A stretch of 5,906 bases of DNA from Vulcanimicrobiota bacterium (lineage in GTDB: Bacteria; Vulcanimicrobiota; Vulcanimicrobiia; Vulcanimicrobiales; Vulcanimicrobiaceae). The DNA lies in the NCBI GenBank assembly GCA_019233165.1, contig JAFAMS010000216.1:1-5906 (forward strand), given 5' to 3'. The notes beneath the pieces are model-generated. The model saw only the letters and a program-made list of their open reading frames with translations, did no database searches and had not been told where the DNA came from. Below are positions 1 to 5,766 of this stretch, in pieces (the stretch's first letter is position 1; every line of letters starts with the position of its first letter). Position numbers and translations under genes: made by a program.

Positions 1-869
1 TGCTCTTCGTTCGCGACAACCTCACCGCAAAGGGGATTCGCGGAGCGGTCGGCACCTCGGCTTCCTATGCAGAGCTCCTCGACGGGACCGGCCGGACGCC
101 GCGTCAGCAAGAAGAAGAGATTCTCGCGCGTTTCGGACTGGAAGCGCGGGAAGTCAGTTCCCAGACGTACCCGCGCAAGCTCGACTATCTCTTTCTGACC
201 GCTCTCGCCGGCGTCGGAGCGTCGCTCTCGAAATTTGCGATCGACGTGCGCGTCCTCTCGTCGCCGGCGATCGGCGAGATGTTCGAGCCGTTCGGCGAGA
301 AACAAGTCGGGAGCTCCGCGATGCCGTTCAAACGCAATCCGACGCTCTCCGAGCGGATCGACTCGCTCGCGCGTTTGCTCCCCGCGTATGCGGACGTTGC
401 GTTTCACAACGCGGCGACGAACATGCTCGAGCGGACGCTCGACGACAGCGCAAACCGGCGGACGATCTTGCCCGAAGCGGTTCTGTGCACGGACGAGATC
501 GTCTCGCTCGGCTCCCGGATCGTGCGCGGCCTGCGAATCGACGAACGGCGAATCGTCGCGAACCTGAAGACGTACGGCCCCTTCGCCGGAACCGAGACGG
601 TAATGATGAAGGCGGTCAAAGCCGGCGCCGACCGGCAGGCGATGCACGAATCGATCCGCGAGGCGTCGATGCGGGCTTGGGAAGCGATCGCGCGCGGTGA
701 GGACAACCCGCTCGCGCGCAACCTCTCCGACGACGAGACGCTTTCGGTCTACGTCGACCCGGCCGAGATCCGGCTGCGGCTCGATCCGAGCCTGCACATC
801 GGCGACGCGCCCGAGCGGGCCGAGCGATTGGTCCAACAAATTCGAGAGACGGTAGGAGATCGTGAATAA
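1..869 (+). CDS. purB: Adenylosuccinate lyase, C-terminal part (5' truncated by window edge)
   Basis: PurB performs two fumarate-releasing eliminations: SAICAR to AICAR in the IMP pathway and adenylosuccinate to AMP. It is a cytosolic homotetramer of the fumarase/aspartase superfamily. The frame is open from base 3 and shows 288 residues before TAA at 867-869, so roughly 150-190 N-terminal residues, including the catalytic histidine regions, lie outside the window. Visible marks are a GTSASY segment near the left edge, the superfamily signature loop GSSAMPFKRNP at bases 309-341, which carries the catalytic serine, then ERTLDDSANRR and MKAVKAGADRQ. These blocks and the ending (LDPSLHIGDAPERAERLV) resemble, from memory, the animal/ADSL-type branch more than the Bacillus-type branch. 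The gene overlaps purC by 8 bases. Nothing suggests damage; the product name is very secure, the subfamily less so. Confidence 0.95.
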   Translation, partial: LFVRDNLTAKGIRGAVGTSASYAELLDGTGRTPRQQEEEILARFGLEAREVSSQTYPRKLDYLFLTALAGVGASLSKFAIDVRVLSSPAIGEMFEPFGEKQVGSSAMPFKRNPTLSERIDSLARLLPAYADVAFHNAATNMLERTLDDSANRRTILPEAVLCTDEIVSLGSRIVRGLRIDERRIVANLKTYGPFAGTETVMMKAVKAGADRQAMHESIREASMRAWEAIARGEDNPLARNLSDDETLSVYVDPAEIRLRLDPSLHIGDAPERAERLVQQIRETVGDRE

Positions 870-2061
870 GGGCTTAGAGATCACGCGCGGCAAGACCAAG
901 GCGCTCTACGAGTCGCCGGAACAACCCGATGTCGCCGTCATGCAGAGCACCGACAACATCACCGCCGGCGACGGCGCCCGCCGCAACACGATCGAAGGGA
1001 AAGGGCGCCTCGCCGCCCAGACGACGGCGCGCGTCTTCCGGCTTCTGAACCTGTGCGGCTTCCCGACGCACTATCTCTCGGGCGGCGAAGACGACGACGA
1101 CAACGAGATCCTCGTGCGCCGCTGCCAAATGATCCCGCTCGAAGTCGTCGTGCGTGGCGTGGCTGCCGGCTCGCTCGTTCGCCGCAAGGGTTTGCAACGC
1201 GGTACGCTCCTGGTCCCTCGCGTCCTCGAATTCTTCTTGAAAGACGACGCGAATCACGACCCGCTGATCGAGCCCGAAGAGATCGTGCAACGCGGTATCG
1301 CGCATCCGAGCGAAGTCGCGGCGATGAGCGAGATCGCGCGGATGGTCTTCGAAGTGCTGGCGCACGCCTGGCGGCGTCGCGACGTCCTCTTGATCGACCT
1401 CAAGATCGAGTTCGGGCGGCTCGCCAACGGCGAGAACAAAGGGGCGCTCGTGATCGCCGACGTCGTCGACAACGACGCGTGGCGAATCTGGCCGCAAGGA
1501 CGCGAGGACTTGATGCTCGACAAGCAGATGTATCGCAACTTGCAGGACGTGACCCCCGAGGCGCTCGACCGCGTGCGAATGGCGTACGAGCAGGTCGCCG
1601 AGCTCGTCGGCTCCTTCCCGCAGATGCGTTCGGGAATGGTCGCGATGCTTGCAGAGGACGCCGGGCGCGTCGAGAACCTCCAGGAGATCGCGCGCCAGAT
1701 TCAGGTGTACGGGCTCGCGAGCGGACGTCACGTCGCCTCGAGCGCGCTGACGCCCGGTTACGTGATGCAGCTCGTCCAACAGCTCGACGCGTCCTTTGCG
1801 CGTCTCGTCTACGTCACGCTGGGGCCGCCGAGTCTCGCTGCGATGGTCAACGGGATTACGGTCAACCCGGTGATCGATGCCGGCGTGCAATCGGCCGAAT
1901 TCGTCGCCCAAGCGGTCGCGAAGACGCTCGCGATCGACGACACGGTCCTTTTCGGCCGGGTGATGCTGATGCAGGCAAACGCGCGTTCCGCGGTGTTGCA
2001 AGCCGACGCGCAGCTCAACGTGCCCCCGCCTCCGCCGGCGCCCGGGACCGCGCTTGCTTGA
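862..2061 (+). CDS. purC: SAICAR synthetase fused to a degenerate PurE-like domain (PAICS-like architecture)
   Basis: PurC condenses CAIR with aspartate using ATP to give SAICAR, a cytosolic step. The product has 399 residues. Residues about 1-253 are a complete SAICAR synthetase: RGKTKALYE (9-17) at the ATP-binding N-terminus, MIPLEVVVRG (90-99), LKDDANHDP (126-134), KIEFG (181-185), IADVVDNDAWRIW (198-210) and DKQMYR (220-225). Residues about 257-387 align in order with the PurE half of animal PAICS, but its key motifs are gone: GSxSD is replaced by a stretch around AEDAGR (264-269), SAH[RK] by SSALTP (293-298), and about 25-30 residues are missing after NPVI (335-338). Human PAICS is 425 residues, which agrees with that loss. 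The NCAIR mutase/AIR carboxylase activity is therefore probably absent. A Pro-rich tail (388-394) ends the protein. The start is GTG at 862, with AGGAG at 854-858 close upstream; no better start exists. It overlaps purB and purL by 8 bases each. PurC activity is confident; the PurE-like assignment is from remembered alignment. Confidence 0.93.
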   Translation: MNKGLEITRGKTKALYESPEQPDVAVMQSTDNITAGDGARRNTIEGKGRLAAQTTARVFRLLNLCGFPTHYLSGGEDDDDNEILVRRCQMIPLEVVVRGVAAGSLVRRKGLQRGTLLVPRVLEFFLKDDANHDPLIEPEEIVQRGIAHPSEVAAMSEIARMVFEVLAHAWRRRDVLLIDLKIEFGRLANGENKGALVIADVVDNDAWRIWPQGREDLMLDKQMYRNLQDVTPEALDRVRMAYEQVAELVGSFPQMRSGMVAMLAEDAGRVENLQEIARQIQVYGLASGRHVASSALTPGYVMQLVQQLDASFARLVYVTLGPPSLAAMVNGITVNPVIDAGVQSAEFVAQAVAKTLAIDDTVLFGRVMLMQANARSAVLQADAQLNVPPPPPAPGTALA

Positions 2062-4288
2062 GCTCGGTCTCCCCGAGATAGCGCTCAGCCCCGAAGAACG
2101 CAAGCGCGTCGTCGAAACGCTCGGACGCGAACCGACTCCCGTCGAATGGTTCGCGTTCGACGCGCAATGGAGCGAGCATTGCTCCTACAAGTCGAGCCGC
2201 CGTTTCCTGCGCAATCTGCCGACGAGCGGGGAGCGCGTCATCCTTGGGCCCGGCGAAGACGCCGGCGTCGTTCGCCTCGGCGACTACAACGGCGAGTCGT
2301 ACGCAATCGTCGTCGCGCACGAATCCCACAACCATCCCTCGCAAGTCGTCCCTTTCGAAGGCGCCGCGACCGGGATCGGCGGGATCGTTCGCGACGTCCT
2401 CTGCATGGGCGCCGAAGTCATCGGCGTCGCCGATCCGTTGCGGTTCGGGACGAGCGCGTGGGCGGGCTTTATCGCGCAGGGCGTCGTCGACGGGATCGCC
2501 GCGTACGGGAACGCGATCGGCGTCCCCAACGTCGGGGGCGACGTCGCCTTCGATCCGCGCTTCGACGACAACGTTCTGGTCAACGTCGTCGCGCTCGGAC
2601 TCGTGAAGGAACGGGATCTGATCCACTCGCGCGCCCCGAGGGGTAGCGCCGGCTGGGACATCGTCCTCGTCGGCAAGGCGACCGATCGGAGCGGTTTCGG
2701 CGGAGCGTCGTTCAGCTCGCTCCAGCTCGACGCGCAGGACGCCGAAGCGAACAAAGGCGCGGTGCAGGTCCCCGATGCGTTCCTCAAGAGCGTGATCATG
2801 CGCGCGAGCTATCGCGTCTTCGAGCTCCTCCGCCGCGAAGCGATCGTCGCCGGATTCAAAGATCTCGGTGCCGGCGGGGTGATGGGATGCACCGCCGAGC
2901 TCGTCGCATCGGGCGGTTACGGAGCGCGTATCGACCTCGACAACGTCCCCGTGACGGATCGGGATCTGCCCGCACCGGTGATCGCGGTCGGCGAGACCCA
3001 GGAACGGCTGTGCTGGATCGTCCCACCGGCGTTCACGCCGCGGCTGCTCGAAGTCTATAACGAAGAATTCGGGCTCCCGCGCGTTGCGCGCGGCGCGGGT
3101 GCGACGCCGATCGGGAAGGTGATCGCCGAACCGCGCTACGTCTTGTCGCACCGCGGAAGCGTCGTGATGGACGTCCCGACCGATTTTCTTTGCGGCGGAA
3201 TCGCGTACGAGCGGCCGTACGAGCTCCCGTCGCGCCACGAAGGCGAAGCGGTGTCGCGCGACGTCGATCTGCACGCGCTGCTTCCCAAAGTCCTCGCCCA
3301 TCTCGACGTTTGCTCGCGCGCGCCGATCTTCGAGCGTTACGACGGCGTCGTGCGCGGCACGACCGCAATCCCGCGAGGTTACGCCGACGCCGGCGTCCTC
3401 GTCCCGATCCCGGGGTCGCCGCTCGCCGTCGCGCTCGCGGTCGCGGGTAACCCGCGTCTCGGCGCGATCGACCCGTACGCAGCCGCCGTCGCCGCCGTCG
3501 TCGAGGCCGCGCGCAACGTCGCAGCCGTCGGCGCGCGGCCGGTCGCGCTGACGGACTGCCTCAATTTCGGCGACGCGGACCAGCCGCGTCAGTTCGGCGA
3601 GTTCGTCGCCGCCGTCGACGGCCTTGCGGAAGCGGCAACCGCGCTCGAAACGCCGTTCGTCTCGGGTAACGTCAGCTTGTACAACACGAGCGCCGGCGGG
3701 AATGCGGTTCCGGCGTCGCCGATCGTCGCATGTGTCGGCGTCCTCGAAAACGTCGCGAACGTCGTAACGCCGGCGCTGCGCGAGCGCGGCTCGGCGCTGT
3801 ACTTGATCGGTCCCCGCAGCGACGCGCTCGGCGGCTCGGTCGCAGGCTCGTTTTTCGGCGCCGAAAATGAAGCGCTTCCCCGAATCGACCTCGCCGAGGT
3901 GCGAGCCGAGCTGGAGTTCGTGCGCGCCGCGATCGACGAGGGGCTCGTTCTCGCGGCGCACGACGTCTCGGACGGCGGGGTTGCCGTTGCGCTCTGCGAG
4001 ATGGTCTTCGCATCGCGCGAGCGCACGTTGAGCGCGCGGATCGCATCGCACGGTGCGTGGGCCCCTCAGACCGCGGAGTGCGGCGCCTGGTTCGGCGAGA
4101 GTGGCGGAATCGTCGTCGAGGTTGCGGCCGCCGAACGATTCCGCGCGTTTGCGCGAGAGCGGGGCTGCGCGATTTGGCGCCTCGGCGACGTGATCGCCGG
4201 GGATACGCTCGTTTTCGGCGAGTGCGAGTTCGCGGTCGAGTCGCTTCACGACGCATGGTCGAGCCCGCTGCGCGGATTCTATCGATGA
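2054..4288 (+). CDS. purL: Phosphoribosylformylglycinamidine synthase subunit PurL (small type)
   Basis: PurL is the ATP-dependent synthetase subunit that converts FGAR to FGAM with ammonia delivered from PurQ; in the small-PurL class it works in a complex with PurQ and PurS. At 744 residues it matches small PurL (about 720-760) and lacks the fused glutaminase domain of the ~1300-residue proteobacterial/eukaryotic form. Motifs in order: WSEHCSYKSSR (39-49), GED (67-69), ESHNHPSQV (90-98), GGIVRDV (109-115), IGVPNVGGDV (155-164), GKATDRSGFGGASF (207-220), FKDLGAGGVMGC (268-279), AVGETQERLCWIV (311-323), DCLNFGDAD (501-509), SGNVSLYNTS (537-546) and AHDVSDGG near the C-terminus. Together these make the two pseudo-repeated AIRS-like halves. 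DCLNFGDAD departs slightly from the usual DCLNFGNPE. The start is taken as TTG at 2054, overlapping the purC stop by 8 bases; no ATG or GTG fits in frame nearby and the ribosome binding site is weak (CCGGGA just upstream), so coupling to purC translation is likely. All family motifs look intact. Confidence 0.96.
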   Translation: MLELGLPEIALSPEERKRVVETLGREPTPVEWFAFDAQWSEHCSYKSSRRFLRNLPTSGERVILGPGEDAGVVRLGDYNGESYAIVVAHESHNHPSQVVPFEGAATGIGGIVRDVLCMGAEVIGVADPLRFGTSAWAGFIAQGVVDGIAAYGNAIGVPNVGGDVAFDPRFDDNVLVNVVALGLVKERDLIHSRAPRGSAGWDIVLVGKATDRSGFGGASFSSLQLDAQDAEANKGAVQVPDAFLKSVIMRASYRVFELLRREAIVAGFKDLGAGGVMGCTAELVASGGYGARIDLDNVPVTDRDLPAPVIAVGETQERLCWIVPPAFTPRLLEVYNEEFGLPRVARGAGATPIGKVIAEPRYVLSHRGSVVMDVPTDFLCGGIAYERPYELPSRHEGEAVSRDVDLHALLPKVLAHLDVCSRAPIFERYDGVVRGTTAIPRGYADAGVLVPIPGSPLAVALAVAGNPRLGAIDPYAAAVAAVVEAARNVAAVGARPVALTDCLNFGDADQPRQFGEFVAAVDGLAEAATALETPFVSGNVSLYNTSAGGNAVPASPIVACVGVLENVANVVTPALRERGSALYLIGPRSDALGGSVAGSFFGAENEALPRIDLAEVRAELEFVRAAIDEGLVLAAHDVSDGGVAVALCEMVFASRERTLSARIASHGAWAPQTAECGAWFGESGGIVVEVAAAERFRAFARERGCAIWRLGDVIAGDTLVFGECEFAVESLHDAWSSPLRGFYR

Positions 4289-5058
4289 AGCCGAAAGTCG
4301 TCGTCTTCGTTTTTCCGGGATCGAACAGCGAAGACGAAACGAAGCGCGCGCTTGACGCCGTCGGTCTCGACGCCCGTCTCGTCCATTCCGACGATGCCGA
4401 GCACGCGACTGCCGACGGTTACGTCCTTCCCGGCGGCTTCGCGTACGAGGATCGGATTCGCGCCGGCGCCGTGGCGGCGCATGACCGCGCGCTCGACGTC
4501 GTCATCGACGCAGCCGAGGGCGGGAAACCGGTGTTGGGGATTTGCAACGGCGCGCAAATCTTGATCGAGTCTGGGCTCGTCCCCGGCACGGGCCCCATTC
4601 GGCGTCCGACGGCCGCCTTCGCGCCGAACGTTCCCGGCGGGCGATTCCGGTGCGTGCACACGTACTTGCGCACCATGCAGCCGCCCGAGCGCAGCCCGCT
4701 CTTGCGCGGGCTCGGCGAAGGAACGCTCGTCCCCGCCTGGGCGGCGCATGGCGAAGGGCGGCTTTCCGCGTCGCTCGAGGAGCTCGAGCGGATTCGCGAG
4801 GGCCGCCACATCGCGTTCGTCTATGCGACGAGCGACGGCGAGACGACCGAAGGCGCGATCCCCAACGGCTCGGCGCTCGGCGTCGCCGGCCTGATCAACA
4901 AGAAGGGAAACGTTCTCGCCGTCATGCCGCATCCCGAGCGCGACGCGTGGACGTTCATGCACCTGGGCGCACCGGGGGCAAGTCGAAGCGACGCGCTCGC
5001 TCCCTCGGGCGGAATCGCGCTCTTCGAGAGCTTCGCGCGAGCGTTTAGTGCGTTATAG
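4285..5058 (+). CDS. purQ: Phosphoribosylformylglycinamidine synthase glutaminase subunit PurQ
   Basis: PurQ is the class I glutamine amidotransferase that hydrolyses glutamine and channels ammonia to PurL for FGAM formation. The 257-residue product shows the class I layout: FPGSNSEDE (10-18), LPGGFAYEDRIRAG (48-61) forming the oxyanion strand region, GICNGAQIL (85-93) with nucleophile Cys87, AHGEGR (154-159), and MPHPERD (214-220) supplying His216 and Glu218 of the triad. It is somewhat longer than Bacillus PurQ (about 227 residues), and the N-terminal motif has Ser where many homologues have Cys (GSNC or GTNC). The ATG at 4285 forms an ATGA overlap with the purL stop, which fixes the start and suggests 1:1 translational coupling of the two partner subunits. 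Its last 14 bases overlap the end of a convergent minus-strand gene. No PurS of canonical ~80-residue size lies beside it, which is unusual for a small-PurL operon. Confidence 0.95.
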   Translation: MKPKVVVFVFPGSNSEDETKRALDAVGLDARLVHSDDAEHATADGYVLPGGFAYEDRIRAGAVAAHDRALDVVIDAAEGGKPVLGICNGAQILIESGLVPGTGPIRRPTAAFAPNVPGGRFRCVHTYLRTMQPPERSPLLRGLGEGTLVPAWAAHGEGRLSASLEELERIREGRHIAFVYATSDGETTEGAIPNGSALGVAGLINKKGNVLAVMPHPERDAWTFMHLGAPGASRSDALAPSGGIALFESFARAFSAL

Positions 5059-5245
5059 GAGGCGTTGCGACGCCGCTGGCGTGTGCCGCCGCGCCGTGGG
5101 AGTTAGGCTTCTTTGATACCTTCGTTTGTTTCGTCGCATGCGAAGCCTTCGTCGCCTTGGGGGCGGGCGTCATCGCACTCGCCGAAGTTCCAGCGGCTGC
5201 CACTGCGATCGCAAGGATGCAGGCGCCGAAGCGGATCGTCGTCAT
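5045..5245 (-). CDS. Small exported Lys/His/Ala-rich peptide, function unknown
   Basis: This 66-residue product is not recognised as a member of a named family. Residues 1-24 look like a Sec signal peptide: a short positive start (MTTIR), a hydrophobic core (ACILAIAVAAAG) and an Ala-Ser-Ala end, with predicted cleavage before Met25. The 42-residue mature part is low-complexity, with six Lys, four His, many Ala/Thr/Ser and no acidic residue anywhere, so it should be strongly basic and probably disordered. Lys lies mainly in the first half, and Ala/His/Pro in the second. A GGAGGA ribosome binding site six bases before the ATG, on the same strand, is the main support that the gene is real. It converges on purQ with a 14-base overlap and diverges from the PurS-like gene. 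Local base composition is more A/T-rich than in the pur genes (for example bases 5103-5131). It could bind nucleic acid, phosphate or metal in the envelope, but that is speculation. Confidence 0.7.
   Translation of the reverse strand: MTTIRFGACILAIAVAAAGTSASAMTPAPKATKASHATKQTKVSKKPNSHGAAAHASGVATPPITH
5061..5074 (+). terminator. Weak candidate stem-loop just after purQ
   Basis: GGCGT, a four-base loop TGCG, then ACGCC form a perfect 5-bp GC-rich stem beginning two bases after the purQ stop codon. No T-run follows, and the sequence is also coding on the minus strand, so this is at best a U-less or Rho-assisted stop and may be coincidence. Confidence 0.2.
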
Positions 5246-5310
5246 AGGCGTCCTCCGAGTTCCTTGTGATTCCCCGAAGGGCGGGCACCTAGTCGGGCGA
5301 AGGGCCGAAG
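5246..5310. other. Divergent intergenic region between the exported-peptide gene and the purS-like/purP pair
   Basis: This 65-base gap is the only non-coding stretch between genes and must hold at least part of the control signals for two divergent transcripts. I see no convincing sigma-70 type -10/-35 pair in either direction. It contains an 8-base direct repeat, CGAAGGGC, at 5275-5282 and 5298-5305, spaced 23 bases start to start (about two helical turns); in a GC-rich region this may be chance. A plus-strand promoter could also lie inside the minus-strand gene. Confidence 0.45.
5251..5256 (-). promoter_or_regulatory. Strong Shine-Dalgarno site for the small exported peptide
   Basis: The plus strand reads TCCTCC, giving GGAGGA on the minus strand. 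It is six bases from the ATG at 5245-5243. This is the best Shine-Dalgarno match in the window and decides both the start and the reality of the minus-strand gene. Confidence 0.75.
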
Positions 5311-5766
5311 ATGATCGAGCGCGCCTTCGCGGTCCGGCTGGCGATCCCGGACAACGAGGCGTACACGGCGATGGTGACCCTGCAGCGGCTTGGGATCCGC
5401 TGCGAGAGGGTCGAGCGGGCCGAAATCCACATTTTCGGGCTCGAGGACGACGCGGCGGCCGACGAGCTCGACCGGGTCGTGCCGACGATTGCGACGATCT
5501 ACAACCCCAACAAGCACCGTCTGCGGCGCCTTTCCGCGCCGCGACCGGTGAAAGGCGAGGTCTGGGTTACGGCCCGGGAGCTGCCCGAGGTCCACGACGA
5601 GGTCGTCGTCGGCGGGATCCGCTTACCCGGCGTCCGTTCGGCTTGGAAGGCGACTTCGTGGAGGCTGCAGGATGCGGCGGGTAATGACGTGTCGACGGAG
5701 CTGCTCGACCGCGCGGTCGAAACGCTGCTCTGCAATTCCGCGTTCCAACGAGCAATAACCGCATGA
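5311..5766 (+). CDS. PurS-like protein, probably two diverged PurS-type domains in tandem
   Basis: PurS is a small (about 80-residue) structural subunit that bridges PurL and PurQ in FGAM synthase. This 151-residue protein is not a textbook PurS, but both halves have its flavour. Residues 5-75 read as strand (AFAVRLAIP), helix (AYTAMVTLQRLGI), strand (RVERAEIHIFGLE), then a helix ending in TIYNPNKHRLR (62-72), which resembles the PurS C-terminal pattern LLANPVIEDYRI. Residues 82-150 give a strand (EVWVTAREL), a middle part WKATSWRLQ (112-120) and a helix ending TLLCNSAFQRAI (138-149), the same pattern again. The ATG at 5311 is the first start after an in-frame TAG at 5290-5292; the ribosome binding site is weak (GAAGGG). 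It overlaps purP by ATGA, so it is co-translated with a purine enzyme. Since purLQ here is of the type that needs PurS and none is seen next to it, this is a plausible partner. Alternatively it may be a dedicated PurP companion. Confidence 0.55.
   Translation: MIERAFAVRLAIPDNEAYTAMVTLQRLGIRCERVERAEIHIFGLEDDAAADELDRVVPTIATIYNPNKHRLRRLSAPRPVKGEVWVTARELPEVHDEVVVGGIRLPGVRSAWKATSWRLQDAAGNDVSTELLDRAVETLLCNSAFQRAITA

Noticed and set aside
1053..2081. A 342-codon plus-strand frame inside purC
   Set aside because: Arg-rich out-of-frame translation of purC with no domain features.
874..2103. A 409-codon open frame antisense to purC
   Set aside because: Arg/Asp/His-rich composition, no motif, fully covered by an intact PurC with all family motifs; it is a codon-bias shadow.
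2015..4249. A 744-codon open frame antisense to purL
   Set aside because: It mirrors purL almost exactly, is dominated by Arg/Asp/Ala with no recognisable domain, and is expected from strong GC third-position bias of the real gene.
4057..4284. A possible 76-residue N-terminal extension of PurQ
   Set aside because: The extension is Arg-rich shadow sequence of purL; the PurQ family begins at the MKPKVVVFVFPGSN segment, with ATG in an ATGA overlap.
5078..5090. Second short hairpin (GGCG, five-base loop, CGCC) after purQ
   Set aside because: Only a 4-bp stem, no T-run, and inside the minus-strand coding region.
5134..5143. Perfect 10-base palindrome TCGCATGCGA
   Set aside because: It lies in the middle of the small minus-strand coding sequence with no second copy seen; chance in this base composition is likely.
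5246..5310. Purine riboswitch or PurR-type operator ahead of purS-like/purP
   Set aside because: The gap is too short for a purine riboswitch aptamer plus expression platform, and no PurBox-like A/T-rich palindrome is visible.
5157..5684. A 175-codon plus-strand frame across the intergenic region
   Set aside because: It overlaps both the signal-peptide gene and the PurS-like gene out of frame and is Arg/Gly-rich with no motif.
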